NCBI RefSeq assembly: GCF_018424695.1
Contig: NZ_QTNQ01000023.1
Span: 1 to 52,770, forward strand
Length of the DNA stretch: 52,770 nucleotides
DNA from: Vannielia litorea
GTDB taxonomy: Bacteria > Pseudomonadota > Alphaproteobacteria > Rhodobacterales > Rhodobacteraceae
Direction of reading: 5' to 3'
Shown: piece by piece, positions 35,150-44,470 of the stretch
Layout: each line of letters opens with the position of its first letter
Numbering within the stretch: position 1 is the stretch's first letter
The notes under the pieces: generated by a model
Told to the model about the DNA's origin: nothing
The model's database searches: none
The model's input: only the letters and a program-made list of their open reading frames with translations
Program-made: the position numbers and the translations under genes

Positions 35150-35206
35150 CCGCCCTGCCCCGCAGCCATTTTCCCTCGTTTCCGGCTACGGGGCGGGGCG
35201 GTTCTT
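35150..35206 (+). terminator. long-stem terminator after the 85-aa gene
   Basis: CCGCCC-GCCCCG (35150-35162) pairs with CGGGGC-GGGGCGG (35189-35201) around a long loop, followed by TTCTTT. Confidence 0.65.
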
Positions 35207-35216
35207 TCCGTTCTTG

Positions 35217-35282
35217 GAAACAGTTCTGACCGTTTCAGCACGACTGTTTCTGCAAAATCACCACGAACTTGCCTTTTTCGTG
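35217..35282. promoter_or_regulatory. nested small dyads before the 70-aa gene
   Basis: GAAACAGT (35217-35224) with ACTGTTTC (35243-35250), enclosing CTGAccgtTTCAG, followed by CACGAA (35262-35267) with TTCGTG (35277-35282). These may be operators or a leader structure. Confidence 0.4.
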
Positions 35283-35384
35283 CCGCGATCCGGGGGCTAG
35301 GTGACGTTGCGACACCCGAAAACGGGGCGCGTCAAGAGATCGCGGAAGCCGGAAGACCGGCACGCGAAGTGCAAGGACGAGCAG

Positions 35385-35597
35385 ATGCAGACCACTTTGA
35401 AAACCGCAGCAGGCGGCGCACGTTTCCCCGTGCTCGTCGTGCTCACCCTCACCGCCGCCGCCATCCTGGCCGTGCCGGTGCTTGACGCAAAGGCGGTCAG
35501 CCTTGCACGCGGAACCATCATGGATGCGATCGACCAGGGGTCGGTGGCCTTCGTGAAGGGGCTGCTCCCCGAGACAGGGGACAATCTGCCCGACTAA
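35385..35597 (+). CDS. 70-aa single-helix membrane protein
   Basis: QTTLKTAAGGARFPVLVVLT and LTAAAILAVPVLDAKAVSLA form one hydrophobic segment, then ARGTIMDAIDQGSVAFVKGL and LPETGDNLPD. AAGGA eight bases before the ATG at 35385 decides the start. No family recognised. The 3' end faces pheS. Confidence 0.6.
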   Translation: MQTTLKTAAGGARFPVLVVLTLTAAAILAVPVLDAKAVSLARGTIMDAIDQGSVAFVKGLLPETGDNLPD

Positions 35598-35702
35598 CCG
35601 TTCGGGTGGGGGCAAAAGCGCGGGCGCGGCGGTGGACCAGGGGGCTGGATACCGCCGCGCCCTCTTTGTTTTGCGTAGGGTGGGTGAAACGCACCAAACG
35701 CC

Positions 35703-36773
35703 TTAGCGCGACACACCCGCATGCAAAGTCGGCACATCCAGCGCGGCGAAGCCATAGTGGCGCAGCCAGCGCAGGTCGCTTTCGAAGAAGGCGCGCAGGT
35801 CGGGGATGCCATATTTCAGCATCGCGATCCGGTCGATCCCCATGCCGAAGGCGAAGCCCTGCCATTCGTCCGGGTCGATATTGCCCGCGCGCAGCACGTT
35901 CGGGTGCACCATGCCGCTGCCCAGCACCTCCAGCCAGTCGTCACCCTCGCCCACCTTCACGGTGCCGCCCTCGAAGCTACACTGAATATCCACCTCTGCC
36001 GAAGGTTCGGTGAAGGGGAAGTGCGAGGCGCGGAAGCGGGTTTTCACGCTGGTGCCGAAGTAGGCGGTGAAGAACTCTTCCAGCACCCACTTGAGGTTGG
36101 CCATCGAGATGTCCTTGTCGATGGCGAGGCCCTCGACCTGGTGGAACATCGGCGTGTGCGTCTGGTCGTAATCCGCGCGATACACGCGACCGGGGCAAAT
36201 GATCCGCGTCGGCGCGCCGCCCGCTTCCATCGACCGGATCTGCACCGGCGAGGTGTGGGTGCGCAGCACATGGGGCGGGCGGTTGTCGCCCTCTTTGCGC
36301 GCCATGTAGAAGGTATCCATCTCCGCCCGCGCCGGGTGGTGCGAGGGGATGTTCAGCGCGTCGAAGTTATACCAGTCGGTCTCGATCTGCGGGCCTTCGG
36401 CCACGGCGAAGCCCATGTCGGCGAAAATGGCCGTTACTTCCTCGGTCACCTGGCTCACCGGGTGGATCGTGCCTTGCCGACGGGGGCGGCTCGGCAGAGT
36501 CACATCGAGCCACTCGCTCTTCAGCCGCTCGTCGAGCGCGGCATCGGCCAGCGCAGCCTTGCGGGCGGTGAGCGCGGCGTTGATCTCATCCTTCAGCGCG
36601 TTCAGCGCGGGGCCGGCCACCTGGCGCTCTTCCGGGCTCATCTTGCCCAGTTCGCGCATCTTCAGGCTCACCTCACCCTTCTTGCCCACGGCGGCCAAGC
36701 GCAGTTCCTCCAGCGCCGCCTCATCGGTGGCTCCGGCAATCGCCTCGATGTATTTTCCGCGCAGCTCGTCCAT
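35703..36773 (-). CDS. pheS: phenylalanine--tRNA ligase alpha subunit
   Basis: 356 aa. N-terminal coiled coil ([20 protein letters not shown]), class II motif 2 [49 protein letters not shown] and motif 3 [18 protein letters not shown]. It charges tRNA-Phe with PheT. ATG 36773 has GGAGG eight bases upstream; ATG 36788 lacks a site. It lies downstream of rpmI-rplT but is separated from rplT by two unrelated genes. Confidence 0.97.
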   Translation of the reverse strand: MDELRGKYIEAIAGATDEAALEELRLAAVGKKGEVSLKMRELGKMSPEERQVAGPALNALKDEINAALTARKAALADAALDERLKSEWLDVTLPSRPRRQGTIHPVSQVTEEVTAIFADMGFAVAEGPQIETDWYNFDALNIPSHHPARAEMDTFYMARKEGDNRPPHVLRTHTSPVQIRSMEAGGAPTRIICPGRVYRADYDQTHTPMFHQVEGLAIDKDISMANLKWVLEEFFTAYFGTSVKTRFRASHFPFTEPSAEVDIQCSFEGGTVKVGEGDDWLEVLGSGMVHPNVLRAGNIDPDEWQGFAFGMGIDRIAMLKYGIPDLRAFFESDLRWLRHYGFAALDVPTLHAGVSR

Positions 36774-36916
36774 CAGCGGGGCCTCCATTTGCACCGCCGC
36801 TTGCCTATAGCGGAGCGCGTGAGGGTGCAAGCCGTAGCGCGGGACTTGTCCCGTCTCACCGCGCCCGACGGAACCCGACGCGGGCTCGCCTTGTTGTCCT
36901 TGTGAAAGGACAGTCC

Positions 36917-37738
36917 ATGCACGCCCAAGCCAGCCCGCCGGGAATGACCCCCGATAGATCCGATCGCAGCACCCCCGCACGCGACCACGCCAAGGCCAAG
37001 GCCCGGCTCTACCGCATGGCCACCCCCGATCACCTCTGCCCCTTCGGCCTGAAGTCCAAGGCCATGCTCGAGCGCTGGGGCTATGAGGTGGAAGACCACC
37101 CGCTGGAAACCCGCAAAGAAACCGATGCTTTCATGGAAAAGCACGGCGTCGAGACCACCCCGCAAACCTGGATCGACGGCGAGCGGATCGGCGGCTATGA
37201 CGACCTGCGCGCCTTCTTCGGCATCCCCCTGCACGACGACGACGCCACCACATACCAGCCCGTCATCGCCACCTTCGCGCTGGCCGCACTCATGGGCCTC
37301 GCAGTCAACTGGCTGGCCACCGGCGCGATCACAGCCGCCGCGCTCGTGCCCATGGTCGCCATCGCCATGTGCATCCTCGCCTTCCAGAAGCTGCGCGACG
37401 TCGAGAGCTTTTCGACCATGTTCCTCGGCTATGATCTGCTGGCACGCCGCCGGGTGGAATATGCCTATGCCTACCCCTTCCTTGAAGCCACGGCCGGCCT
37501 CCTTATGCTCGCGGGCATCGCCACATGGCTGGCCGCGCCCATTGCCATCTTCATCGGCGGCATCGGGGCTGCGTCGGTCATCAAGGCCGTTTACATCGAC
37601 AAACGAGATCTGAAATGCGCCTGCATGGGTGGCGGGTCCAATGTGCCACTGGGTTTTGTATCGCTGACGGAAAACCTGATGATGCTGGGGATGGGCCTGT
37701 TCATGGCCGCTCAAGCCGCAATCAGCGCCGCCTCGTAG
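36917..37738 (+). CDS. glutaredoxin fused to MauE/DoxX-like membrane domain
   Basis: 273 aa. Residues about 35-100 are a glutaredoxin domain with the redox motif [12 protein letters not shown] (one active Cys, CPFG) and the glutathione site [18 protein letters not shown]. The rest has four or five membrane helices ([20 protein letters not shown] ... LPSS-like loops) with a cysteine pair in [11 protein letters not shown] near the C-terminus, as in MauE-type redox membrane proteins. Electron transfer between the two cysteine sites is an inference. ATG 36917 chosen for AAGGA upstream. The 3' end overlaps the Hint gene by 28 bases. Confidence 0.8.
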   Translation: MHAQASPPGMTPDRSDRSTPARDHAKAKARLYRMATPDHLCPFGLKSKAMLERWGYEVEDHPLETRKETDAFMEKHGVETTPQTWIDGERIGGYDDLRAFFGIPLHDDDATTYQPVIATFALAALMGLAVNWLATGAITAAALVPMVAIAMCILAFQKLRDVESFSTMFLGYDLLARRRVEYAYAYPFLEATAGLLMLAGIATWLAAPIAIFIGGIGAASVIKAVYIDKRDLKCACMGGGSNVPLGFVSLTENLMMLGMGLFMAAQAAISAAS

Positions 37739-38664
37739 CGCCGAAGCTCGGGCCGCGCGAGAGCCCCGTAACAGCGTGCGCCTGCCAGCAAGCCGGGGAA
37801 GATCGCTTCGATCTCGGCCCGCGCCTCTGGCCCGAGCACCCCTGCGCCCACTTCACCGGGATAGAAACTCTCGGTTTCCGCCCCCTCGGCATAGATCACC
37901 TCATGGGAATCAAGCAGCACGTGGACGTATTCCACCTGCGGGCACGGCGCAGAACGAATGGCCCGGCCATCCACCAGCGCCTTGGCCGCCACCAGCGCCT
38001 CCGGCTCGCCAAACAGCAGCTCCGCCCGCCAGCCGCCCACCAGCATCCGGTGATTGGGCGACACCACGAGCCGCCCATGATCGCCCAGCGCACCCGCCTC
38101 GATCACCACCGGTGCAAGGCACCCGCGCCCGTTCACGCGGCTGCGGCCGACCCAGCGGATCTCCTGCCACCCGTTGTCGCGCGTCCGCAGGCGCATGCCG
38201 GGTTGGAGTGCCTCGACTTCGCAGGGGCCGGCTTCGGTTTCCAGCCGGGTTCCGGCGGCGAAACAAGGAAACTCGGTTTCTGCATCCGGGTCGAGGTCCG
38301 ACACTGTCAGGCCGGTCGAGCCATTGGGCAGGTTGGGATAATTGGGATCGTCCGGGTCTGTCAGGTCGATTGCGAAAGTGCTGCCCACATCGTACTGCCC
38401 GCCCGGCGGGGCCGAGGTGATACGAATGAAGGCGGCCGCGTTGTCAGGATCATTGCGGATGTTGCCGCTGCCCAGATACTCGTAGCTATAGACCTCGCCA
38501 TTGACGACGAGCACATCGCCATCGGCCACCGTGGAAAGGGAAAACTCCCCCGATGCTTCCTCGAAGACCGCATTCGGCTCCTGCTGCGTGGTGAGGTTGA
38601 TCCCCTTGCCCGACGAAGCCGGATCGCCGTTGACGATCTGCATTGTAAGCGAAATCGACGCCAT
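37711..38664 (-). CDS. Hint-domain protein (Hint_2)
   Basis: 317 aa. After an acidic N-terminal part (residues 1-130, rich in Asp/Asn/Thr) comes the Hint domain. It begins FPCFAAGTRLETEAGPCEVE with the putative catalytic Cys, then LQPGMRLRTRDNGWQEIRWV and LVVSPNHRMLVGG with the conserved His. It ends SHEVIYAEGAETESFYPGE. Related proteins are abundant in Rhodobacterales and are often secreted; self-cleavage is not established. AAGGGA precedes the ATG. No C-extein Ser/Thr/Cys boundary is apparent. Confidence 0.85.
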   Translation of the reverse strand: MASISLTMQIVNGDPASSGKGINLTTQQEPNAVFEEASGEFSLSTVADGDVLVVNGEVYSYEYLGSGNIRNDPDNAAAFIRITSAPPGGQYDVGSTFAIDLTDPDDPNYPNLPNGSTGLTVSDLDPDAETEFPCFAAGTRLETEAGPCEVEALQPGMRLRTRDNGWQEIRWVGRSRVNGRGCLAPVVIEAGALGDHGRLVVSPNHRMLVGGWRAELLFGEPEALVAAKALVDGRAIRSAPCPQVEYVHVLLDSHEVIYAEGAETESFYPGEVGAGVLGPEARAEIEAIFPGLLAGARCYGALARPELRRYEAALIAA

Positions 38665-38905
38665 CCGTCCCTTCGCACCTGCCTCATGTAACGCGCAGCT
38701 CTGACGGCCGCATCCGCCGCAGTTTCACCGCAGAAGCACCAGAATTGGAACAAAATTCAAAGCATGCAGGGCGAATTGCGCCCGGCTGTTGCCCCGCGGC
38801 ACTGGCGCGGGCGGGCTCATCCACGGCGCTGCCGTCTCTTCGCCCGGGTTGGCACACCACCGCGAGGACGCCTCGAAGGGCGGACGAGCGGGCACCGCCG
38901 CATGC

Positions 38906-38934
38906 AAAAGGGCCGCCCCTGGGGACGGCCCTTT
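38906..38934 (-). terminator. terminator after rplT
   Basis: On the minus strand GGGCCGTCCCC pairs with GGGGCGGCCC (38907-38919/38921-38934) and is followed by TTTT, 23 bases after the rplT stop. Confidence 0.88.
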
Positions 38935-38956
38935 CAAATCACTGTGTCAGCAGGCC

Positions 38957-39319
38957 TCAGGCCAGCGCGGCTTTCGCCTTCTCGACGATACCGCCGAAGG
39001 CCTCGGGCTCATGCACGGCGAGATCGGCCAGCACCTTGCGGTCCACCTCGATCCCGGCCAGCGACAGGCCGTTGATGAAGCGCGAGTAGGTCAGGCTCTC
39101 GTCGTGGCTGCGCACGGCGGCGTTGATCCGCTGGATCCACAGCGCGCGGAACTGGCGCTTGCGGTTCTTGCGGTCGCGCGTGGCGTACTGGTTGGCCTTG
39201 TCGACAGCCTGCGTGGCCGTCTTGAAGTTGGTGGAGCGGCGACCGTAATAGCCTTTCGCGGCCTTGATCACCTTCTTGTGGCGGGCGTGGGCGACAGTGC
39301 CGCCTTTGGTACGGGACAT
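38957..39319 (-). CDS. rplT: 50S ribosomal protein L20
   Basis: 120 aa: [60 protein letters not shown] and [21 protein letters not shown]20 is an early 23S rRNA assembly protein. Starts 12 bases after rpmI. infC is not adjacent. Confidence 0.97.
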   Translation of the reverse strand: MSRTKGGTVAHARHKKVIKAAKGYYGRRSTNFKTATQAVDKANQYATRDRKNRKRQFRALWIQRINAAVRSHDESLTYSRFINGLSLAGIEVDRKVLADLAVHEPEAFGGIVEKAKAALA

Positions 39320-39331
39320 CTTGGGCTCTCC

Positions 39332-39532
39332 TTAGCGGGCGTAGGGCATGAATTTCTTGACGATCTTCTCGTCAGCGTCGCACAGCACCGTGGTGCCGCG
39401 GGCATTGCGGATGAACTTGTTGGTCCGCTTGATCATGCCGTGACGCTTGCCCGCCTGGGCCACCTTGATGCGGCCCTTGGCCGTCACCTTGAAGCGCTTC
39501 TTGGCGCTCGATTTTGTCTTCATCTTGGGCAT
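39332..39532 (-). CDS. rpmI: 50S ribosomal protein L35
   Basis: 66 aa: [40 protein letters not shown], then [12 protein letters not shown] 39532 with GGAG eight bases before it. First gene of the rpmI-rplT pair. Divergent from the dienelactone hydrolase gene. Confidence 0.97.
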   Translation of the reverse strand: MPKMKTKSSAKKRFKVTAKGRIKVAQAGKRHGMIKRTNKFIRNARGTTVLCDADEKIVKKFMPYAR

Positions 39533-39707
39533 TTGCCATCTCCATGAGTTGGTCGTATTGGCGCGGATAGGCATGCCGCTTTCGGCCCGCCCGCGCGGAT
39601 GAGAGGTGGCGTATAGGGGCGAATCCGCTGCGTGGCAAGGGGGTTTGTGCCTTGCGGCGGCATCTGCGCACCATGCGGCGAGCACCGCGATTCGAGGAGG
39701 GCAGATC

Positions 39708-40400
39708 ATGCAGCACACCGATCAGGACTACGAGGGCTTTTCCGGCACCATCGTCACCGACCCGGCCAACCCGGGCCCCCGACCCGGAGTGCTTGTATTC
39801 CATTCCATCGCCTGGCGCGGCCCGATCGAGGTGGACGCCGCCGAGCGCCTCGCCGCCATGGGCTACGCCGCCTTCGTGGCCGACACCTATGGCCGCGCGC
39901 CCGAAGGGCCGGAGGATGCCCGAGACATGATGAACGCGATGAATGCCGACCGCACCGAACTGCGCCGCCGGATTGAAGCCGCGCTGAACTGGATGCGCGA
40001 CTCCGGCGTGACGAACGGCAAGCACGGCGCCATCGGCTTCTGCTTCGGCGGCAAATGCGTGCTCGATCTGGCGCGGATGGGCGAGGCGGATGTGAAAGCC
40101 GTGGCCAGCTTCCACGGCCTCTTCGACGCACCGGGCTGGGAGGTGGCCGAGACGATCCCCACCAGCGTGCTCGCCCTCCACGGCTGGGATGACCCGCTTG
40201 CCACGCCGGATGACGTGCTGGGGCTGTCGAAAGAGCTGGATGCAGCAGAGGCCGACTGGCAGATCCTCGCGATGGGCGGGGTGGGCCACGCCTTCACCAA
40301 CCCGGCAGCGAATGACAAGGTGGGCGGCAAGAATTACGACGCCCGCGCCACCGAACGGGCCTGGGCCGCGACAGCGCAGCTTTTCGGATCGGTGTTCTAG
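39708..40400 (+). CDS. dienelactone hydrolase family protein
   Basis: 230 aa alpha/beta hydrolase. The nucleophile is a Cys in the elbow [16 protein letters not shown]; Asp in [13 protein letters not shown] and His in [11 protein letters not shown] complete the triad. [20 protein letters not shown] matches the early strand. The family cleaves dienelactones or other lactones/esters; the true substrate is unknown. GAGGAGG precedes the ATG. Confidence 0.9.
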   Translation: MQHTDQDYEGFSGTIVTDPANPGPRPGVLVFHSIAWRGPIEVDAAERLAAMGYAAFVADTYGRAPEGPEDARDMMNAMNADRTELRRRIEAALNWMRDSGVTNGKHGAIGFCFGGKCVLDLARMGEADVKAVASFHGLFDAPGWEVAETIPTSVLALHGWDDPLATPDDVLGLSKELDAAEADWQILAMGGVGHAFTNPAANDKVGGKNYDARATERAWAATAQLFGSVF

Positions 40401-40424
40401 GCCTACGCCCGGACCGCCGGGCCG

Positions 40425-40655
40425 CTAGTTCACGATATCCCCGACCACCCGCATGAACACCTCGGGCGCGCCGCTCACCGTGTAGCCGCCGGGCTTTCGG
40501 ATCACGGCGACCGAGATCAGCCCCGCCGCGATAAGCACCATGATCGCCGCCGCGCGTGGCGTCCGGCTTTCCGAGAACGCCCCGATCAGCGCCGGGATGG
40601 CCAGCACCCCCACGACCATGCCGATGACAAAAATAACATCCGGATCGATCGTCAC
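40425..40655 (-). CDS. 76-aa small membrane protein
   Basis: GTG start at 40655 with AGGAG seven bases upstream. Two hydrophobic segments: DVIFVIGMVVGVLAIPALIG and RAAAIMVLIAAGLISVAVIR, then GGYTVSGAPEVFMRVVGDIV. No family recognised. It may be expressed on its own; 148 bases lie between it and LysE. Confidence 0.65.
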   Translation of the reverse strand: MTIDPDVIFVIGMVVGVLAIPALIGAFSESRTPRAAAIMVLIAAGLISVAVIRKPGGYTVSGAPEVFMRVVGDIVN

Positions 40656-40802
40656 CCTGCCACTCCTGAACTGCCCAAGTGCTTCTTGCCTTGGCGTCAA
40701 CTATTCGGGCAGGTCGGGCAAAAATCAATCTTTTCGGCCAGCAGCCGCTGAATGTGCGCCGCCGCGCGGCCCCGTGGCATCAGTCGGCAATGCCTGCGCG
40801 GC

Positions 40803-41432
40803 CTAGCGCTGGCCGATGGTCTTCAGGCCAAGCAGCACCGCCGCCCCGATCATGAAGCCGCCGCCGACCCGCTCGATCCAGAGCCGGGCCGGCCCCTTGA
40901 ACCGCGCCGCGATCCACCCCGCGCTGCCGCCATAGGCCGACAGGAAGCACCCGTCGATCACGATGTAAGTGGCTGAAAGGATCATCAGCTGCGGCCAGAA
41001 GGCCGCCTCCGCCGTGATGAACTGCGGGAAGAGCGCAGCAAAGAACACCACCGCCTTGGGGTTGGCCGCCGAGGTCAGAAAGCCCTGCAACCAGAGCGCC
41101 TTCAGCGAGGCCCTGCTGCGGGCCTGCGCCAGCCCCGGGTCCGCCGCCCGCGCCCGGCGGATCATCCTGACCCCGAGCCAGACCAGATAGGCCACGCCGG
41201 CCCATTTGATCACCGAGAGCGCCGTGGCCGAGGCCGCGATCAGCGCCGCAAGCCCAAGCCCGGCAGCCAGCATCTGAAGCGCATTTGCGGTCAGGTCGCC
41301 CGCCGCCGTGGCCAGAGCCCGGCCAAAGCCGTGGGTCGCGCTGTTGGAGAGCATCAGCAACTGGCTGGGGCCGGGGGTGCTCATCAGCGCCAGCACCGTG
41401 GCCACGTAGAGCGTCCAGACCTCCAGTGTCAT
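40803..41432 (-). CDS. LysE family amino acid exporter
   Basis: 209 aa with six membrane helices. The N-terminal LALMSTPGPSQLLMLSNSAT carries the PGP motif of RhtB/LysE exporters, followed by AYLVWLGVRMIRRARAA and GFLTSAANPKAVVFFAALFP. It exports amino acids or derivatives; the substrate cannot be predicted. It starts seven bases after pyk, so it is likely co-transcribed. Confidence 0.9.
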   Translation of the reverse strand: MTLEVWTLYVATVLALMSTPGPSQLLMLSNSATHGFGRALATAAGDLTANALQMLAAGLGLAALIAASATALSVIKWAGVAYLVWLGVRMIRRARAADPGLAQARSRASLKALWLQGFLTSAANPKAVVFFAALFPQFITAEAAFWPQLMILSATYIVIDGCFLSAYGGSAGWIAARFKGPARLWIERVGGGFMIGAAVLLGLKTIGQR

Positions 41433-41439
41433 CGCGGGG

Positions 41440-42885
41440 TTACTCCGGGTCAGAGGCGTAGATCAGCCGCTCGGCGCAGGGCGCGACGCGCAGAATGTTG
41501 GTCGAGCCGGGCACGTTGAAGGGCACACCGGCAGTCACAACGATCTGGTCGTCCTCGGTCGCCAGCCCCAGCTCGCGGGCGGCGCGGGCGCCGCTGACCA
41601 CGGCTTGCTTGAAGCGCTCCAGCCGGGCGGTGACGGCACAGGTCACGCCCCAAGTCAGCGCGAGGCGGCGGGCGGTGCCGATGTGATTGGTCAGTGCGAG
41701 GATCGGCACCTCGGGCCGCTCGCGGGCTACCAGCCCGGCGGTGGTGCCGGTTTGGGTGAAGCAGGCGATGGCCTTGATGTCGGTGGCCTCGGCAATCTCG
41801 CGCGCGGCGGAGACGATACCATCGGCCACCGTGGAACGGTCGATCCGGCGGGCGGCCTCGATCACGTCGCGGTAGGTCGGGTCGCTCTCCACTTCCACGG
41901 CGACGGCGTTCATCGTCTGCACCGCCTCGATCGGGTAATCGCCTGCCGCGCTCTCGGCACTGAGCATGATGGCATCGGCGCCCTCGTAGATGGCGTTCGA
42001 CACGTCCGACACCTCGGCGCGCGTGGGCATCGGGCTTTCGATCATGCTTTCCAGCATCTGGGTCGCCACGATCACCGGCTTGGCCGCCGAGCGGGTGGTG
42101 CGCACCAGCCGCTTCTGGATCGGCGGCACCGCCTGCACGGGCAGTTCCACGCCAAGGTCGCCGCGCGCCACCATGATGGCATCGGAAGCCTCCAAGATTT
42201 CGGCAAAAGCCTTCACCGCCGCCGGTTTCTCGATCTTCGACAGGATCGCCGCGCGCCCGCCGGCGAGCTCTCGGGCCTGGTGCACGTCTTCGGCGCGCTG
42301 CACGAAGCTCAGCGCCAGCCAGTCGACGCCAAGCTGGCATACGAACTCGAGATCCTTCAAATCCTTCTCCGACAGCGCGGCCAGCGGCAGCACGACGTCG
42401 GGCACGTTGACACCCTTGCGGTTGGAGATGGTGCCGCCCGCGATCACCTCGCAATCGGCATAGTCGCTGCCGCATTCGGTGACCCTGAGGCGAATCTTGC
42501 CGTCATTGACCAGAAGCGTGGAGCCCGGCTCCAGCGCATCGAAAATTTCCTTGTGCGGCAGGCAGACGCGGCTCGCATCGCCATCTGCAGGGTCGAGATC
42601 GAGCCGGAAGCTCGCGCCCTCCACCAGTTCTTCGCTGTCGCCGGCGAAGGTGCCCACCCGCAGTTTCGGCCCTTGGAGGTCAGCGAGGATGGCGATGGGG
42701 CGGCCCACGTCCTTTTCCACCTGCCGGATCATCCCGTGGCGTGCCTTGATCTCCTCATGGGAGCCGTGGCTCATGTTCAGGCGGAACACGTCGGCCCCGG
42801 CCTCGTGCAGATTGCGGATCATCTCGTAGGTGTCAGAGGCAGGGCCGAGCGTGGCCACGATCTTGACGTTGCGGTTGCGTTTCAT
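41440..42885 (-). CDS. pyk: pyruvate kinase
   Basis: 481 aa. KIVATLGPASDTYEMIRNLH, FRLNMSHGSHEEIKARH, LADLQGPKLRVG, the catalytic Lys region AILSKIEKPAAVKAFAEIL, IMVARGDLGVELP, TQMLESMIESPMPTRAE and ADAIMLSAESAAGDYP. Transfers phosphate from PEP to ADP in glycolysis. GAGGAGA precedes the ATG. A LacI-like operator (42917-42930) lies about 32 bases upstream of the start. Confidence 0.97.
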   Translation of the reverse strand: MKRNRNVKIVATLGPASDTYEMIRNLHEAGADVFRLNMSHGSHEEIKARHGMIRQVEKDVGRPIAILADLQGPKLRVGTFAGDSEELVEGASFRLDLDPADGDASRVCLPHKEIFDALEPGSTLLVNDGKIRLRVTECGSDYADCEVIAGGTISNRKGVNVPDVVLPLAALSEKDLKDLEFVCQLGVDWLALSFVQRAEDVHQARELAGGRAAILSKIEKPAAVKAFAEILEASDAIMVARGDLGVELPVQAVPPIQKRLVRTTRSAAKPVIVATQMLESMIESPMPTRAEVSDVSNAIYEGADAIMLSAESAAGDYPIEAVQTMNAVAVEVESDPTYRDVIEAARRIDRSTVADGIVSAAREIAEATDIKAIACFTQTGTTAGLVARERPEVPILALTNHIGTARRLALTWGVTCAVTARLERFKQAVVSGARAARELGLATEDDQIVVTAGVPFNVPGSTNILRVAPCAERLIYASDPE

Positions 42886-42916
42886 CTCGGGGCTCTCCTC
42901 ATCGCGTCCGGCTCCG

Positions 42917-42930
42917 TGTTAGCGCTAAAC
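42917..42930. promoter_or_regulatory. LacI-family-like operator upstream of pyk
   Basis: TGTTAGCGCTAAAC: the centre TTAGCGCTAA is a perfect 10-base palindrome and 12 of 14 positions are symmetric. LacI-type sugar regulators use such CG-centred sites. It lies between divergent pyk and the N-formylglutamate amidohydrolase gene. Confidence 0.5.
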
Positions 42931-43023
42931 CCGCGCAACGGAAAGGGGGGAGATCGAACGGTTGCTCTGGCATCCCCCGCGCCTCCTGCGTATCAGAGCA
43001 TGACCCGAAATCAAAACACCGAC

Positions 43024-43767
43024 ATGACATATCATCCCTTCAGCCTGCACGGGCGCGACCGACCGGGGCGCTGGTGCGTAACTTGTGACCACGCAACAAA
43101 CTTCGTGCCCGACGCGGTGAACGGCGGCACGCTTGGGCTGCCCGCGGCCGACATGGCGCGGCACATCGCCTATGATCCCGGCGCGGCGGGCGTTGCACTG
43201 GGGCTGGCCGAGCGGCTGAACGGCCCGGCGATCTGCTCCAACTTCTCCCGTCTGGTGATCGACCCCAACCGCGGCGAGGATGACCCGACCCTGCTGATGA
43301 AGCTCTATGACGGCACGATCATCCCCGGCAACCGCAGGGCGGGGCCGGAGGAGTTGGAGCGCCGGAAGGCCCTCTGCTACCGGCCCTACCACGATGCGGT
43401 GTCCGAGCTGCTGTCGGCGCGCGCGGCGCCCGTGCTCTGCTCGATCCACAGCTTCACGCCGAAGCTCAAGGGCCGCCCGGCGCGCCCGTGGCAGGTCGGC
43501 GTTCTGCACTCCCATGTCGATCCGGCCCTCGCCCACGCCCTCATTGCCCGGCTGCGGCAAGAGAGCGATCTGGTGGTGGGCGACAACGAGCCCTACGGCG
43601 GGCACCTCCCCGGCGACGCGGTGGACCGCCACGCGCTGCAACACGGCCGCCCCAACGTCCTGATCGAGGTCCGGCAGGACCTGATCGAAGCCGACGCCCA
43701 GCAGGATGCCTGGGCCGAACGATTGGCGCCGCTGCTGGAAGAGGCGCTGGAGATGTCAGGGCAGTAG
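43024..43767 (+). CDS. N-formylglutamate amidohydrolase family protein
   Basis: 247 aa. CDHATNFVPDAVNGGTLGLP, HIAYDPGAAGVALGLAERLN, NFSRLVIDPNRGEDDPTLLM, LCSIHSFTPKL and GVLHSHVDP with NEPY are the metal/substrate motifs of this family, which hydrolyses N-formylglutamate to glutamate (HutG-type) or related amides. No hut genes are near. Neither ATG 43000 nor 43024 has a good ribosome site; 43024 matches the usual family start. Confidence 0.85.
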   Translation: MTYHPFSLHGRDRPGRWCVTCDHATNFVPDAVNGGTLGLPAADMARHIAYDPGAAGVALGLAERLNGPAICSNFSRLVIDPNRGEDDPTLLMKLYDGTIIPGNRRAGPEELERRKALCYRPYHDAVSELLSARAAPVLCSIHSFTPKLKGRPARPWQVGVLHSHVDPALAHALIARLRQESDLVVGDNEPYGGHLPGDAVDRHALQHGRPNVLIEVRQDLIEADAQQDAWAERLAPLLEEALEMSGQ

Positions 43768-43883
43768 GGACGGCACGTCGGGTGGAGCGGCAGGCCCAGC
43801 TCGAAAGAGCCTGGCACAGCGTCCTCAATCCGAAGGTCGGTTAAGCGGACTGTGCTGCCGTTTGCGGAATCTGCTCCAATGTC

Positions 43884-43971
43884 TGCTACGTCGTCAGTAG
43901 CATTCTTACCCCATGTCAACGCTTTATTGACGCAGTTCTACCGACAAGATGGACAGGAGTCATATCTTGTC
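43884..43971 (+). promoter_or_regulatory. three consecutive inverted repeats before the DUF488 cassette
   Basis: TGCTAC/GTAGCA (43884-43889, 43897-43902), GTCAA/TTGAC (43915-43919, 43927-43931) and GACAAGAT/ATCTTGTC (43943-43950, 43964-43971). The last is perfect over 8 bp and ends 31 bases before the ATG. Possible operator and promoter region. Confidence 0.45.
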
Positions 43972-44002
43972 TACTATCACCGCAAAAAATGGAGGTGCCA
44001 AA

Positions 44003-44467
44003 ATGGCTAAGAGCATGCAAACAGAAGAACAAATATTCACAATCGGTTACGAGAAGTCCACCATTGATGATTTCGTCGGCCGCTTGGCCGAAGCAGAAAT
44101 CGATGTGCTGGTAGACGTGCGCGAGCTTCCGCTGTCACGCAAAAAGGGCTTCTCAAAGAACGGGTTGAACGCCGCCGTCAAAGAGGCGGGCATAGACTAC
44201 CTGCATGTCAAAGCCCTAGGCGACCCCAAACCCGGTAGGGAAGCTGCACGCGCTGGCAATCATGACCTGTTTGTCGAGATATTCACGCAGCACATGGACG
44301 GGGAAGACGCACAATCGGCGCTCACAGAGCTTGCAGGCGCAGTGAAGGGCAAGCGCATCTGTCTGACGTGCTTTGAGCGCCACCATGAAGGCTGTCACCG
44401 CAAGATTGTCGCTGAGCGCCTGTCCGCGCTGGTGGGCGCGCCCATCGAACATATCGCCGTGAACTGA
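44003..44467 (+). CDS. DUF488 domain protein
   Basis: 154 aa. QIFTIGYEKSTIDDFVGRLA opens the domain; VLVDVRELPLSRKKGFSKN and VKALGDPKPGREAAR follow; ICLTCFERHHEGCHRKIVAE closes it, the C..CE...CHR element being characteristic of DUF488. The biochemical function is unknown. GGAGG seven bases before the ATG at 44003 fixes the start. Its composition is lower in GC than the neighbours, and it is followed three bases later by an unknown partner, suggesting a transferred two-gene cassette. Confidence 0.85.
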   Translation: MAKSMQTEEQIFTIGYEKSTIDDFVGRLAEAEIDVLVDVRELPLSRKKGFSKNGLNAAVKEAGIDYLHVKALGDPKPGREAARAGNHDLFVEIFTQHMDGEDAQSALTELAGAVKGKRICLTCFERHHEGCHRKIVAERLSALVGAPIEHIAVN

Positions 44468-44470
44468 CCC

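Noticed and set aside
35721..36905. 394-codon plus-strand frame opposite pheS
   Set aside because: Antisense shadow; no motif and no ribosome site.
41605..42990. Long N-terminal extension of the N-formylglutamate amidohydrolase frame
   Set aside because: It is the antisense of pyk; the family protein begins near 43024.
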